Assembly (NCBI GenBank): GCA_003290165.1
Contig: QNQO01001850.1
Location: 124,001 to 188,000 of the forward strand
Source: Berberis thunbergii
Lineage: Eukaryota; Streptophyta; Magnoliopsida; Ranunculales; Berberidaceae
Length of the DNA stretch: 64,000 nt
Direction of reading: 5' to 3'
Shown here: piece after piece, positions 1 to 12,419 of the stretch
Layout of the letters: every line of letters begins with the position of its first letter
Numbering within the stretch: the first letter of the stretch is position 1
Position numbers and translations under genes: made by a program
The notes under the pieces: generated by a model
The model's database searches: none
What the model was told of the DNA's origin: nothing
Seen by the model: only the letters and a program-made list of their open reading frames with translations

Positions 1-2763
1 GAAATGTGGCAGTGGAACTTCTTCATCGGAAAACACTAGGTTATGGCACATGCGACTTGGGCATATGATAGAAAAAAAATTGTCCCTACTGAGCAAGCAA
101 GGGTTACTGAAGGGTATGCAGAAACCGACTATGGAGTTTTGCGAGCATTGTGTATATGGAAAACAATGCAGGGTAAAATTCAGTACAGGCAAGCACAGGA
201 GCAGAGATATTCTAGATTATGTGCATACAGATGTGTGGGGGCCAGCGAAGGTCGCCTCTAAGGGAGGTTCCAGGTACTTTGTCTCCTTCATTAATGATTA
301 TTCCCGTTACACATGGGTATATTTTTTGAAATCTAAAAATGAAGTATTTGAGACATTTAAAAGGTGGCGAGCAATGGTTGAGAATAGAACTGGAAGAAAG
401 GTGAAGACTTTGTGGTTTGATAATGGTACCGAGTATACTGAGGGTACTTTCAAACAGTTTTGCGATCAAGAAGGAATTGTTCGACATTGGACTGTTAGAG
501 ACACGCCACAACAAAATGGAGTTGCTGAGAGATTGAACCGTAATATGCTTGAAAGAGCTAGGTGTATGCGCTCCAATGCTTGTCTTGGCAGAGAATGGTG
601 GGCTGAATCAATAGCCACCGCGTGTTTATTAATAAATAGATCGCCACATTCTACATCAAAACACCTAATGAGGTGTGGTCAGGTGAACATGTTGATTACA
701 GTATACTGAAAGTTTTCGGTTGTATTACCTACTACCATGTGAAAGAAAATAAGCTTGATGCTTGGGCTAAGAAGACCATTTTCTTGGGGTATGCAAAAGG
801 CATGAAGGGTTATCGTCTATGGTGTTTAGAGGATAATAAATTTGTGATCAGTCGAGATGTTACATTTGATGAGAATTCCTTGTTAGCTTGTACTAAAGCT
901 AAGGAGTTGGTTGATAGTGGTGGTGAATCTAGTAACACTCAGAAAATGGAAGTTGAAGCGTCTGTGGATGCAGCAGATGAACAAGTGGTTGAAGCAGTCA
1001 CACATGATCTGAATTATGAGCCTGAAGACCATGAGGAACAACAACCAGTTGAAGATAATCAATCCCAGCAGCAACCTTTGGCCTTAACTAGGTCAAAACG
1101 ATCGGCTAAGCAAGTTCAAAATTTTGGCTTTGAAGAACCGTTGAAGCACTATGGTCAGTTGAATACAGTTGATTTGGTTGCATATGCACTCTCTGTGGAA
1201 GATGATGAGCCAACTACTTACAAGCAGGCCGCTCGTCATTCAGATAGTCAGAGTTGGGTAGTAGCTATGCAGGGTGAGATGGAGTCTCTCCAGAAGAACC
1301 AGACTTGGGATCTAGTGTCGTTGCCTAATGGAAGGAAAACAATTGACTGCTAGTGGGTGTTTAAGAAGAAACAAACTACTCTAGAGTCTGGTACTTAGTT
1401 CAAGGCAAGATTAGTAGCTAAGGGTTTTGCTCAGAGGGAAGGCATTGACTACAATGCGATCTTTTCTCCTGTGGTAAAACACACTTCTATACGTGTGTTG
1501 TTGAGCTTGGTAGCTCATGGTGACCTTGAGCTTGAACAACTTGATGTGAAAACAATTTTCTTGCATGGAGACTTAGAGGAGGAAATTTATATGCATCAGC
1601 CGGAAGGTTTTAAGGTTGTTGGAAAGAAGACCATGTTTGTCGTTTGAGGAGATCACTTAATGGGTTAAAGCAGTCACCTAGGCAGTGGTATAAACGGTTT
1701 GACACTTTTATGTTGAAACATGGGTTCACACGAAGTAAGTATGATTGTTGTGTTTACTTGAAAAGCTTCGTAGTGGCGATTTTATTTATGTTTTGCTCTA
1801 TGTTGACGATATGCTCATTGCCTGTTAGAGTATGGTGGAGATAAATAAATTGAAGTCTCAACTTGCATCTGAGTTTAAGATGAAGGATATGGGTGCTGCA
1901 AGGAAAATACTTGGTATGGAGATAAGAAGAGAAATGGAGAATAAAAAATTATTTCTTTCACAAAAGGGGTACCTTGAGAAGGTCATATCACGGTTTGGCA
2001 TGGAAAACGTAAAACTGGTTATTACTCCTTTTATTTCACATTTTAGACTTTCTCGAAAGTTATCTCCAGTCACAGTGGAAGAAAAGGAATACATGTCGCA
2101 TGTTCCTTGTTCTAGTGCAGTTGGCAGTTTAATGTATGCTATGGTGTGTACACGCCTTGACATTTCACAGGTTGTTAGTGTTGTGAGCAGGTATATGGAA
2201 AACCCTGGGAAGAAACATTGGGAGGCATTGAAATGGATGCTTAGGTACTTAAAAGGTACCTTGGATGTGGGTTTGGACTTCGGTGGAGATTCATGTCAGG
2301 TTCGTGGGTTTGTTGATTCTGATTATGCTGGTGATCTAGATAGACGAATATCTACTACTGGTTACGTATTTCAGATATATGGTGCTCCAGTTAGTTGGAG
2401 ATCTATGTTTGCGAAAACATTGGCTCTCTCACTACAGAGGCAGAGTGTATGGCATTGACAGAAGGTGTAAAAGAAGCATTGTGGCTTCAAGGTCTTGTAA
2501 ATGACTTGGGTTTGGAACAAGATAGTGTTGAGGTTCTCTGTGACAGTCAGAGTGCCATCCACTTGGCTAAAAATCAGGTTCATCACGCAAGGACTAAGCA
2601 TATTGACGTCCGATATCACTTTGTTCGAGATGTAATTGAGGATGGTGATGTGTCTTTGGTGAAAGTACACACAAAAGACAATCCTGCTGATATGTTGACA
2701 AAGGTTGTTCTTGGAGTTAAGTTCCAACATTGTTTGGACTTACTCCACATTGACTCATGTTGA
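1..2763 (+). pseudogene. Copia polyprotein remnant, copy 1 (integrase to RNase H), Tork-like
   Basis: This is the 3' part of a Ty1/copia polyprotein: integrase, reverse transcriptase, then RNase H. It matches the internal region of the element at 19305-24682 almost base for base, with base 1 equivalent to about base 21250, so the 5' part lies outside the window. Visible motifs are the integrase Asp-Asn-Gly near 420, the PQQNGVAER box near 510, the RT YVDD box near 1803 and the RNase H DSDYAGD stretch near 2315. It cannot be translated: one base is missing near 14, eight near 655, one near 1623 and one near 2432 relative to copy 2, and TAG stops lie at 1351 and 1396. Assignment to the Tork/Tnt1 lineage is inferred from the better preserved gag of copy 2. 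Confidence 0.9.
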
Positions 2764-2852
2764 GGTGAGGTGACAAAGCTATGATGGAGTGTTGATCAGT
2801 TTATTCTTATGCCTTGTTTCGACTCATTTTTTCCTTAAAAAAAAAATTCGCC

Positions 2853-3128
2853 GAGGTGGAGAATTGTGAAACAAGAAACAGAGTGAAACAGGAACAGGAA
2901 ACTGTTTTGTGAAACAGGAAACAAATTCTAGGAAACAGGAAACTACTGCGAAACAGGATACTGTTGTTCCTATATATAATAGGAACTGTAGGTGTTTTTC
3001 ATTATTAATTGCACGTAGAAAAATTGTGAAGCACAGTGAATAGAGAAAGATAATTGCTAGAATTGTTTCATCTCTTGTTGAGAGATTGTATGAGAATTGT
3101 CATGTTCTTGTACTTTGTTCTTGAATTT
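2853..3128 (+). repeat. Polypurine tract and truncated 3' LTR of Copia copy 1
   Basis: A GAGGTGGAGAAT polypurine tract ends at 2864. The LTR follows from TGTGAAACAAG at 2865. It is rich in short GAAACAGGAAAC direct repeats, as are the LTRs at 19305 and 24165, and contains the shared TATATATA and GTTGAGAGATTG stretches. Similarity stops near 3128, about 265 bp in, where the other LTRs continue with GTGAAATCACCTCACC. The LTR is therefore truncated, and no target-site duplication can be read. Confidence 0.8.
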
Positions 3129-5299
3129 AATTGAGTACTTGTTTTAGCTTGAGTATTTGTATTGTTATGCGAATTAGTGTGCATATTGTTTTTCATATGA
3201 TGCAAAGAGATGAGATATGTGAATTGGCAAGGTGTATAATATTTCTTGTTTCCCAAAAGAATGGTGGATACGGTGGTTGATTTACTTATGGTTGACAAAG
3301 TGTCACCATAAAAGAGTTTTGAGTTTTAGTTTATTTTTTTTATGTTCTTTTCCACAACTCCGAAAAAAAAATGTGAAAAGAAAAGAAAATTTTGTATACA
3401 GACTTGCTTGTATACGTGTCATATTATTATGGGTATGCAAACTTGCTTGCATATCGGTGCATCGTTCCATGTGCGTTCAGTTGTACGTGTAGATTTAGGA
3501 AGAATACTTGCCAGTGATCGAACTTCGGGTGAGATGACATGTTCCTCAAGGTGACACCCCACTTGAAATATGTACGCTCCGAGTGGTTTTGATGGCAATG
3601 GAGGCATACTTGGGTGAGGTGTGTTCGGTATATGGAGGATAGTGCGATTGTGGAAAAGAAGCGAGATTTTTTTTTGTGTATGTGCATGATTACCTTAAAA
3701 GAAGAAACTAAATGTTCATTCAACCATTGAATGAGAACTACATGTCTTCCTAAAAGTAGAAAAATGTGTTTTGTTAATATTTCAATAATAGTCTAATATG
3801 ATTATGAATTGTATTGTTGTTGCATTTATGAGGATTGATAACTCATAAATTTTATTTATTAGTAATAAATAATGCATATTTATTTACTAGGATGATGACA
3901 CCTTTGCCTCATTGAGGAACTACCTGTTGGTGTGGTTGGTTATTGTTTTTGTTTAGTTTGATGTTAACACGTGTGGATTTATTGATTTTTTTTTATGAAG
4001 ATTTCTCACACCAGCTTTATTGCTGACCCGAGTGAGCTTTTGCTTAGTCTTTCAGGTTTAAAGATTTTGAGCTGCGTTACTGGAGTTCCGTTAGTGAGCT
4101 AGCCACGCCATTCTTCTCGGGTTAGAATTTTATTTGTTTCAGTAATTTAAATCATGTTTAGTTGTTGCTGCTATTTGTTTATGTTGTTATTGAGTTTTCA
4201 CGTTCCAAATTTTGGAGAAAACGAATAATCCTACGTAAATTTTGAGATTTTCATTTCCTTCGAAAATCGGAGCGTGTCAGCATATCTTTCTCAATTTCCA
4301 TGTGCACAACAGCAACCAATAAACCAATATTTTTATAATTGCTTTTTATTGCATGTGCTCCGGACACAAACACAGAGGTGATCTCCCATTTGTTTTTGTT
4401 TATTCAGAAGCACCTGCACCATTGATATTTTAATGGTTTTTTTTACAGAATCTTTAATTAATCTAGGTGTTTTTTGTTATTATTAATGTATTTATTTTAA
4501 CACTTGTTTAACTCATTTTGCAGAAATTATAATGAAGTTTTAAATTCTTCCTTACAGGTATAAAAAGCTATTTCACATAATCAATGTTGCACAAGGAGTT
4601 ATAAGTATTCTTTTCTATATGACCTTGCATGAATGATCTCTTCTACCCCTGTAAACATTTGTAATTTACTAGTTAATCATGCTATTCATACATTTTGAAC
4701 GTATTTAGCTTGAAGCTCACATATGCTGCCTGAACTTTATTCTGGTCATCCTATCAATAGTTAAGTCACTGAACACCATTCAATCTTTCAAAATGTGGCA
4801 CGAGAATCATCGTCAAATGTGACATGAGTTCAACGCCCAGAGGGTATACGTCCTTCCCTTCATGTGTACAATGATACAAAGTGAAGAGGAATCATGTGTT
4901 AACATTACTGCATATATCAATTTCTATCGGTGACAGAAAGTGTAAAGTATTGGAAGCAAATGGAAAGAGTGGGATCAAAGAACCTTGTGGCAAATCTCTA
5001 TTGGCTCAGTGGAGTTAGCTTGAATAGTAGGGACTATTTGTATGGGTGGTGTCAAGAGGGTTGCTAGAGATGCCCCGCTCCTTGGCAATGAGGCCTTTCG
5101 GAGCCCAATATCATATGATGCTTGAGTTGGAAAATATCATTGTTATGTATAATGGACATATGGATGCACATTGTGGACCAAGGACTATTGCTTACAATTA
5201 CACACCCAAGAATGCATGTACCATGGGAAAAGGTTATATAAACCCAACTACAGAATACGGGCAATCCCTTATCCCGGTGCATTGCAACCTCTATGCTTC
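3129..5299. other. Gene-poor stretch, no recognisable gene
   Basis: AT-rich DNA with short ORFs only. None shows a recognisable domain. A segment at about 4771-4900 resembles one at 33717-33870, so it is a dispersed repeat of unknown type. A CT/GT-rich stretch with unmatched short motifs lies at 3900-4140. I see no splice-consistent exon series. Confidence 0.5.
4771..4900. repeat. Dispersed repeat, copy 1 of 2 in window
   Basis: Shares CAATCTTTC, AAATGTGGCA, AATGTGACATGAGTTCAA, GAGGGTA and AATGTGT/CATGTGT blocks in the same order with 33717-33870. It carries no ORF and no obvious terminal repeats, and the family is unidentified. Confidence 0.5.
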
Positions 5300-5391
5300 A
5301 CTCAGCTCATTATAGAATTAAAATATGTTACGCGACTATGTTTGAGTTTGATGTTTCAAGGTTCTATTTTGGATTGGCTAAGTTGGTGGTC

Positions 5392-5580
5392 CTAAGCTAA
5401 TCCTTTCCGACAGGCGGAGTGGTTATGACGTAGGGTTCCTCACGTTTTCATGTGGTGTGTATGGAAAGAGAGAAATATAAGGGTTTTTTAAGGGCTGAAC
5501 ACATCAAAACATTCAATTTTTATCGAGATTAGAGAATATTTGTGGAAGATGGTGTCTTGGCATTTATTGATGTAGGAATG
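5392..5580 (+). pseudogene. Degraded LINE (L1-type) 3' remnant
   Basis: Conceptual translation with stops gives a VPHVFMWCVWKERN block followed by a leucine/isoleucine-rich stretch ending near Trp-Lys-Met-Val. This looks like the tail after the reverse-transcriptase zinc-binding domain of plant L1 LINEs, which typically reads W-x-x-x-P-x-x-x-x-W-x-x-W-K-E-R-N. An upstream segment (5046-5391) is open in pieces but not recognisable. The call rests on one motif only. Confidence 0.35.
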
Positions 5581-7022
5581 ATTCCCTTTGTCTTTTGTTT
5601 TCTTTCCTATCTTTAATAAACATCTTCATGTTTGGCCAAAATATATATATATATATATGATAAAAGAGTTTGGCGATTTTCCACAAATGTAAGGAACTCT
5701 TCCGATAATATGCAGTATGTTCATCTTGCCATTTATAAACAGAAAGGTTGCAAGTGGCGACTCATTTGGAGAGAAACCTGATCAGGTAACAGCTTAAGTC
5801 AATTTTGAGAAATGGGATCAAACATAATACCCACCTAGATCAACAACAAGTCAACAACAATGTAAAAGTTACAGAACAGAGGGATGTTCAGAGTAAAATG
5901 AAGCAACCCATCAACCAGTTTGAATTTACAGGAGATTGGCTATAGAGTTCGGAAGAAGAAGAAAAAAAAAGATTGGAACTTGTTAATAAATAAATAAATT
6001 ATTAATTATTTCCTAATAAAAAATAAAACAGTAGCACCCTTAGCAAATTGGGTGAAATTTGAGATTTTGGTAAATAATAACTTCAATGGCAATGGTGAAC
6101 CATTGGGGTTGGGGTTGTAACTCATGCAGATTAGATCATATGACTTCATTCAACAAACGTGGTAAATGCGTGTTTTTCACACTATGAGAATTAAATAGAA
6201 GAGTTTCTCTGTTAATTAAACATGTTTCTCGTAATTTCAATAATGACTTTTTCCAAACCTCCACCTCCAATGCACCCAATCATTCTCTGCCGGCAAAAAT
6301 GCTTAGGTAGTTGTAGAAAATTAAGGCCCCACAGCACACTCTTTTATTTTTAGGAAGATCATCCAGAACATTCTTCCAATTATGCATAATCTTGTCAAGC
6401 ACCATGTGTCGGTTGACAATTGTTGCATTTTTTTTATTTTTTTATTTGCAACAATCACATGGAAATACCACCCACCTCTTCTTCCTTTGCTCCGTCACTA
6501 GTTGATTTTGGCTCTTTTCGCCACTGCCTATTGATTGGTGCAATGCCAACTGTGACCCAGCTTTTGTTTTCGGGTTCTTTGCTTTCATGTGGGACATAGC
6601 CATGACACATTCTATGGATAAGGATGAAATGTTATCTCAATTTACGATTGTTCTCCTAACCATCTTGCATATTCGCAACAAACTATTTTAAAAACACTAA
6701 AATCTCCACCCAAGCATTCCTATCCTTTTCCAACACACCTGGTCATCTTGGCACAATCACTAGTTCACAACCAAGACTACCCCTCATACCCAGCCTTTCC
6801 TCCATTCTGGGGAATCTTCCACTTCATTCACTACACCATAAATCTCCATTTATAGCATTTTTTACCATTATGATATGAAAAACCAATTTTTAATGGGTTT
6901 GAAAATAAAAAACGATGTAAATGGAAGGCGGGATTTTTGGCACCCCCCAAAAAAAATTTTCGCTCAACCTTTATGTTTTCTCCCCCCCAAATTTCACTGT
7001 TTCTAATCTAAACCTCGCAATT
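5581..7022. other. Gene-poor AT-rich stretch
   Basis: No coding signal was recognised. A short (TA)n microsatellite lies at about 5641-5659, and short A and T runs lie at 5960-6030 and 6430-6450. Confidence 0.5.
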
Positions 7023-7390
7023 TAGGGCTAAACAAAAAACCGATTAAACCGACCGAACCAATTGGTTCAGTTTAAATTCGGTTTGGATCGATTTTGGTTT
7101 TAAAAAATTCAAAACTGAAGTGGTCAGTTCGGTTTTCGGTTTCTATGTGATTTTAACCGACCAAACCGAACCGATAGAATATATAATAAATAATATATAT
7201 TTTATATATAAATAATATAATATGTTTAAAATATTCAGTTCGGTTAGGTTTTGGTTTGATTTTAGTCGGTTCGATTCAGTTACGATTTGCATAAATTAGA
7301 ATCGATTCGGTTTCGATTTGAAAATTTTAAAACCGACCTAAGTCTGTTCGGTTCACGATTTAAGTGATGTTGGTTCGGTTTTCAGCCCTA
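7023..7390. mobile_element. hAT-like MITE rich in CCGAACC repeats
   Basis: The segment starts TAGGGCT and ends AGCCCTA, and both ends continue into AAACCGA/GGTTCGG-type sequence, giving an imperfect terminal inverted repeat of about 30 bp. Inside, CGGTT, GGTTCGGTTT and complementary AACCGA units alternate throughout, so the element can fold on itself. The flanking 8-mers TCGCAATT (7015-7022) and TCTAAATT (7391-7398) agree at six of eight positions, consistent with an aged 8-bp hAT-type target duplication. There is no ORF, and the family is inferred. Confidence 0.55.
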
Positions 7391-7395
7391 TCTAA

Positions 7396-7740
7396 ATTTC
7401 TCAACCTCTCGTCCTCTCCCCCTGCTCTTGCTTGCCTCTCATCCTACCTCGCTGCAAAGGACTGCCTTAGCCTCGCCTCTCCACTCCACTTCTCTCCTCT
7501 CACTGTCACTCTCACTCTCGATTCGCCTCTCGCTCGATCGAGGAGAGAGATATATCGAGAGAGAGAGAGCAAGGGAGACAGAAAGATCAAGACACTGAGA
7601 GATCGAGAGACAGAAGAACAACAGCAATAGAGTGGGAGCTCGCAGATCCTTCCTCCTTCAGCCGCCCTTACATTGAGGATTTGTTTCTTCATGAAGATGA
7701 AGTCGCTCAAGGGGGTTTGTTTTCCGTTGTCGGGTCACTC
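7396..7740 (+). other. CT/GA-rich possible 5' UTR or first exon
   Basis: A strongly CT-rich tract turns into a GAGAGA tract (7545-7572), then leads to an ATG at 7691 followed by codons Lys-Met-Lys-Ser-Leu-Lys. This resembles a plant 5' UTR. The Copia element at 7742-12414 inserted at its end. Reading across the insertion, the pre-insertion sequence would have been CTC followed by GTGAGT, a consensus 5' splice site. Which gene it belonged to is unknown. The PILS pseudogene 11 kb downstream on the same strand is possible but unproven. Confidence 0.35.
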
Positions 7741-7741
7741 G

Positions 7742-7950
7742 TGTTAGGCACATAATCAAAACAACTCAAGCAAATTGGGAGAATACCTCAATTTCATCAT
7801 TATTATCATAACAGGCATATATAGCCTTACAAGAAGTAACTGAAAATAACCAACAACCCACGTAAAGCACTACTCTAGTGCGTGGTACATGATTGCAGGA
7901 AAAAGTCTATCTACATACCCTACAAACTAGGGAACAACCAAACTCAAACA
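7742..7950 (-). repeat. 3' LTR of the minus-strand Copia element
   Basis: 209 bp, paired with 12206-12414. It carries the TG...CA ends and borders the C7 polypurine tract at 7951. Confidence 0.9.
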
Positions 7951-8162
7951 TCCCCCCCTAAACTAACTGCCATAAGCAATCAATTTAAAGTTGGAACCTT
8001 ACACACACCTAGCAGCTCTCTTAGCTCCTCAAACACGTCTAGCTTAAGAGGTTTGGTCATAACATCAGCTACTTGATCTTTTGAATCACAATGAACCAAC
8101 TTTACCTTCCCTTCCTTGGTAAGATCACGTAAGAAATGGAAACGAACATCAATATGCTTACT

Positions 8163-9607
8163 TCAACCATGTAAAACTGGATTTTTTGAAAGCTTGATTG
8201 CTGAACTATTATCACACCAAATAGTAATGCAACTTCCTAGAGAAGAGTGACCAAGTTTAGCTAAAACTCTCTTCATCCACATACCTTGAGTAGCACAAGA
8301 CACAGCAGCTACGTACTCTGTTTCAGTGGTGGACAGAGTGACGATTGCCTGCTTCTTTGATGCCCATGCTACTGTTTCTCCACTCAAATAGAGCACATAT
8401 CCAGATGTACTCTTCCTATCATTCACATCACCGGCATAGTCGCTATCTGTGTAGGCTGTCAACTCTGCATCACTCCTTTTGTAGAAGATACCCAAGTCCA
8501 ATGTTGCTTTCACATAACGAAGAGTCCTCTTCACAACCTGAGAATGCATTTCAGTTGGGTTTGACATGTATCAACAAGCAAGTGACACCACATACATCAA
8601 ATCGGGTCTTGTCACAGTGAGATACAACAAGCTACCCACCATTTGCTTGAATGCAGTGGCATCAACTCTACTCCCCTCCTCATCTTTTGACATTTTAGTT
8701 CCATGAACAATTGGATTGCTCACTCCATTGCACCGTTCCAGACCGAACGTTTCCAATACTTCCTTTGCAAACTTCTTCTGACTGATATATATATACCTTC
8801 TGAGCACTGCAACACTTCTACACCAAGAAAGTATCTCATCTTGCCAAGATCAGTCATATCAAACTCTTGTTTCATGGAGTTCTTAAAATCAGTGATCATG
8901 CTCTCACAATTTCCAGTGAAAATCAAATCATCCACATATAAGCTCACTATTAAAATGTCACCTCTTTCACCAGTCTTGATGAACAAGGTATGCTCAGATT
9001 CACACCTTTCGAAACCTTGTTTGATGAAGTAGGTCTCAATTCTGCTGAACCACGCCCTCAGTGCTTGTTTGAGCCCATACAAGGCCTTTCTAAGCTTGTA
9101 CACCTTTGCTTCTTTTCCCTTCTTAAAAAACCCTTGAGGTTGATCAACATAAACATCTTCACTTAGCTCCCCATGTAGAAAGGCACTTTTTATGTCTAAT
9201 TGATAAACGCTGCAGTCTTTCTGTGCTACCAATGCTATAATCATTCTAATGGTGTCCCACCTAGAAACATGAGCATAAACCTCAGTGTAATCCACACCAA
9301 ATTTCTACGCATACCCCTTTGCAACCAAGCGAGCTTTGTACTTGTCTACCTTCCCATATTCATTATATTTTGTCTTGAATATCCACTTAACTCCAATTGC
9401 CTTCATTCCTTTTGGTAGTTCAGTAAGCTTCCACGTGTCATTCCTCTCTATGGCTTGAATTTCATAACTCATTGCATAACACCATTTTGAATCCACAACC
9501 GCTTCCTCAAAGCTCACTGGATCCTCATTTGCATAAAATACAGCAAAGCTATGAGCTTCTTCACCTTCTGCCTCACTCAAACCTTCTCCTGATGTGTAGT
9601 CTTCCAA
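8163..9607 (-). pseudogene. Copia reverse transcriptase-RNase H remnant
   Basis: Read from 9607 down: a VKWIFKTKYNEYGKVDKYKAR block, the RT palm with QLDIKSAFLHGEL near 9200, the catalytic YVDD box near 8940 (intact), then RNase H with YTDSDYAGDVNDRKSTSGY near 8430 and ETEYVA near 8310. These are the standard copia domains in the expected order. The frame is broken at about 9300 (in-frame stop), near 8800, and at 8568, where a stop follows the Met-Ser-Asn-Pro block. The RT active-site residues survive, but no full protein can be made. Confidence 0.88.
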
Positions 9608-9931
9608 GTATCCAGGCCTCCTTCTATTTCTTTCTTCTCTTGGCTGAACATCAAGGACATTTGAACCACCACTACCACTTGTATCATCACTACCACTGCT
9701 GTTTTCTTCTTCATTGACACCATCATTGTTTACACCATCACTGCCACTTGAACCATCACCATCATCATGATCGAGCTCTTTGTCACCTTCTTTGTCATTC
9801 CCCCAATACAGTACCTCAAGCTTGGACTCTCCAACACATCTCCTCCCCTAATCCCAAGCAGCACGTTCTTCAAAGACTACGTCTCTACTCACAATGATTT
9901 TCTTTGAAGTGGGATTGTACAATCTATAAGC

Positions 9932-11090
9932 CTACGATTCCTTACTCACACCAAGTAAGACACATTTGCAGCTTTTGTCATCCAGTTTATTTCTCTTTGC
10001 ATCAGGAATGTGAACATGAGCTACACAGCCGAACACTCTGAAGTAATTCACACTAGGTTTAACTCTACTCCATGCTTCTTCAGGAGTGACATTTTGCACC
10101 ACTATAGTTGGACTTCTGTTAAGAACATGAGTGATCCAATTAACACCTTCTGACCAGAAATTCTTGGGGATTTTCTTCTCGAACAATATGCTGCGGACAA
10201 GGTTCATAATTGTTTGATTTCGTCGTTCAGCTACTCCGTTCTGTTGAGGAGTGTACGCAGCAATGAGTTGTCTCTTGATGTCGTTTGTCTGACAATACTC
10301 ATTGAACTCATCGGATGTGAATTCTCCACCCCTGCCAGTTCTCAAGCAAGAAATAAAGGAACCAGATTCCTTCTCAACCAAGTTTTTGAAACACTTGAAC
10401 ATTTTGAATGTCTCCGACTTCTCAGATAGAAAATAAACCCACATTTTTCTAGAGTAATCATCGATAAAACTGAGAAGATACCTCTTGCCATTGTTTGAAG
10501 TAGGTGTGATTGGTCCGCAAAGATCTGAGTGTACCAACTGAAGCTTGTGTGATGCCCTCCATGAACTCCTTTTAGGAAAAGAATCCCGTTTTTGCTTTCC
10601 TACCAAGCAATCATGACAAACTTGAAGCTTTGAATTGGGGCAGCCCTTTCACCATCTTCCCATAACTCAGTGTTCGGAGACTTTTATAGCTCAAGTGACC
10701 ATACCGGCGGTGCCAAAGATGTGTGAGATTGTCTGAGTCTGCTTGAAGACAGGTTTGAGAGTCCATGACTACAACAGTAGCAAGAAGGACAAACATTCTG
10801 TTTGTTGTCATTGGTGTCTGCATGATCAGCCCCTTTCTTGAATGATAGACTTTACACACACCATCTTGTATAAGGATGGCCAAATTCTTCTCTTGTAATT
10901 GACCTATACTCAGTAAATTATTTCGTAACTCTGGAACATAATAAACTTCAGTAATCACCTGAGTTAAGCCATCAATCCTCATCTTGATATTTCCCTTCCC
11001 CATCACTGGCATCCTTGTGTCATTGCCAAGCTTGACTGTGTGTCTGTAATCCTCGTCAAGGTGAGTAAACGACTTCTTGTTGCCACACAT
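9932..11090 (-). pseudogene. Copia protease tail, GAG-pre-integrase and integrase remnant
   Basis: Just upstream of 11090 the protease site reads Asp-Ser-Ser instead of Asp-Ser-Gly, so the catalytic glycine is lost, and an in-frame TAA precedes it. The GAG-pre-integrase zinc motif (LWHRRYGHLSYKSL) lies near 10690. The integrase core follows with HSDLCGP and FIDDYSR near 10480. The second catalytic Asp is changed: the usual T-D-R-G-G-E-F reads T-G-R-G-G-E-F near 10335. The PQQNGVAERRN box keeps its Glu. A frameshift lies between 10606 and 10620. Two separate catalytic losses show that this copy cannot move on its own proteins. Confidence 0.85.
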
Positions 11091-11117
11091 ATGGTTGCTG
11101 CAACTTGAATCAAGGAA

Positions 11118-11777
11118 TTAAACATCCTCTCTTTTCGAATCATTAGTGTCAACATACGCCATGAGAAGCATCTCATCTTCTCCGTCTATCTCAACATAGT
11201 TGGCTTTCTTGTCCCAATTGAGACATTCCCACTGAAAGTGTCCCAATTTATGACACTTGAAGCACTCCACGGTAGCTTTGTTTAGAGGTTGCCTTCCTCT
11301 ACCTCTTCCTCGGCCTCGAGCTACATATCCCCTTCCTTTGCTGCTTCCTTCAAACTTGTCCCTATGAGGACCTTTCAAAGCTTGTTCTTCTCTTATATCT
11401 CCATTGTGTCGATTCAACCTCTGCTCATGAACCAAAAAACTGCTTTGTAGCTCATCTATTGTCAACAAATCGAGGTCATTGGACTCCTCAATCGAGCACA
11501 CGACATAATCAAATCTGGGAGTCATTGATCTCAAAATTTTCTCGATGATGTCAACTTGTGACATGTTTTCACCCCCATGAATTTTCATCTTGTTGACAAT
11601 TGTGAGTGTCCGAGCAAAATACTCTTCCACCTTTTCATCTTCTCGCATCTTGAGAACCTCAAACTTCTTCCTTAAAGCCTGCCGATGTGCTCTCTTCACC
11701 CTATTTGTGTCATGATACTTCTGTCTCATCGAGTCCCAGATACTCTTTGAGCTTGACTTGTCAAGGATTGTTTCCAT
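11118..11777 (-). pseudogene. Copia Gag remnant
   Basis: Retrotransposon Gag of the UBN2 type, with an intact zinc knuckle CFKCHKLGHFQWEC (C-x2-C-x4-H-x4-C) near 11240, preceded by an Arg/Gly-rich RGRGRGR stretch near 11310. The N-terminus is weak: the natural start should lie upstream toward 12060, but the frame is interrupted by stops near 11780 and 11850. The Gag frame runs into the protease frame through a stop at 11118. Confidence 0.82.
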
Positions 11778-12189
11778 TATCGTTCAGTTTATGGCCTGGA
11801 ACAGATAATTCTTCAGCCTGAGATCATCTAACTTCATCTCCTCAACTTTCTAACGCTGCTCCTCAGCCTGCTTACGATGTGCTTTTGTAGGTTGTCCTCT
11901 CTTTGTCTCCACCGTAGAGAAAGTGATCGACTGTTGAGCTCATTGCGTCACCGTCGGAATCCCAACCTCTATGAGACTCTAGAGTTTTTTAGATCGAATG
12001 AAATTCTCCATCAACATAGACCAATGATCATAATATCAATTGAAGATGGGAATCGAAACTGGTGCAGAACTCCCTTCTGCTGCCATTTTTACTCACTATG
12101 TTCTCACCGTGTTTTATTCTATCACTCAGATTAGACACTCTTCTTTTTCCCTGTGTTTCACTCTACACACACTCAGGCCCCTTGGAGAA

Positions 12190-12201
12190 GCTCTGATACC
12201 A
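12190..12201 (-). other. Primer-binding site of the minus-strand Copia
   Basis: GCTCTGATACCA on the + strand is the exact complement of TGGTATCAGAGC, the site for the 3' end of initiator tRNA-Met. It is separated by four bases from the 5' LTR at 12206. Confidence 0.92.
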
Positions 12202-12205
12202 TATT

Positions 12206-12414
12206 TGTTAGGCACAGAATCCAAACAACTCAAGCAAATTGGGAGAATACCTCAATATCATCATTATTATCATAACAGGCATATATGGCCTTACAAGAAG
12301 TAACTGAAAATAACCAACAACCCACGTAAAGCACTACTCTAGTGTGTGGTACATGATTGCAGGAAAAAGTCTATCTACATACCCTACAAACTAGGGAACA
12401 ACCAAACTCAAACA
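12206..12414 (-). repeat. 5' LTR of the minus-strand Copia element
   Basis: 209 bp with TG...CA ends, nearly identical to 7742-7950. Confidence 0.9.
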
Positions 12415-12419
12415 ACCCG

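Larger units (their letters stand above)
7742..12414 (-). mobile_element. Complete Ty1/copia retrotransposon, 209-bp LTRs
   Basis: Two 209-bp LTRs (7742-7950 and 12206-12414), each TGTTAGGCAC...CTCAAACA on the + strand, flank a minus-strand gag-protease-integrase-RT-RNase H order. The primer-binding site, complementary to initiator tRNA-Met, is at 12190-12201 (GCTCTGATACCA on +). The polypurine tract is at 7951-7959 (TCCCCCCCT on +). The flanks are ACTCG (7737-7741) and ACCCG (12415-12419), a 5-bp target duplication with one change. The LTRs differ at only a few positions, so insertion is fairly recent, yet the coding region is already broken. Confidence 0.93.

Noticed and set aside
7364..7630. 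88-codon ORF across the CT/GA tract
   Set aside because: Translation of simple sequence (SLSLSR-type). More likely untranslated leader than protein.
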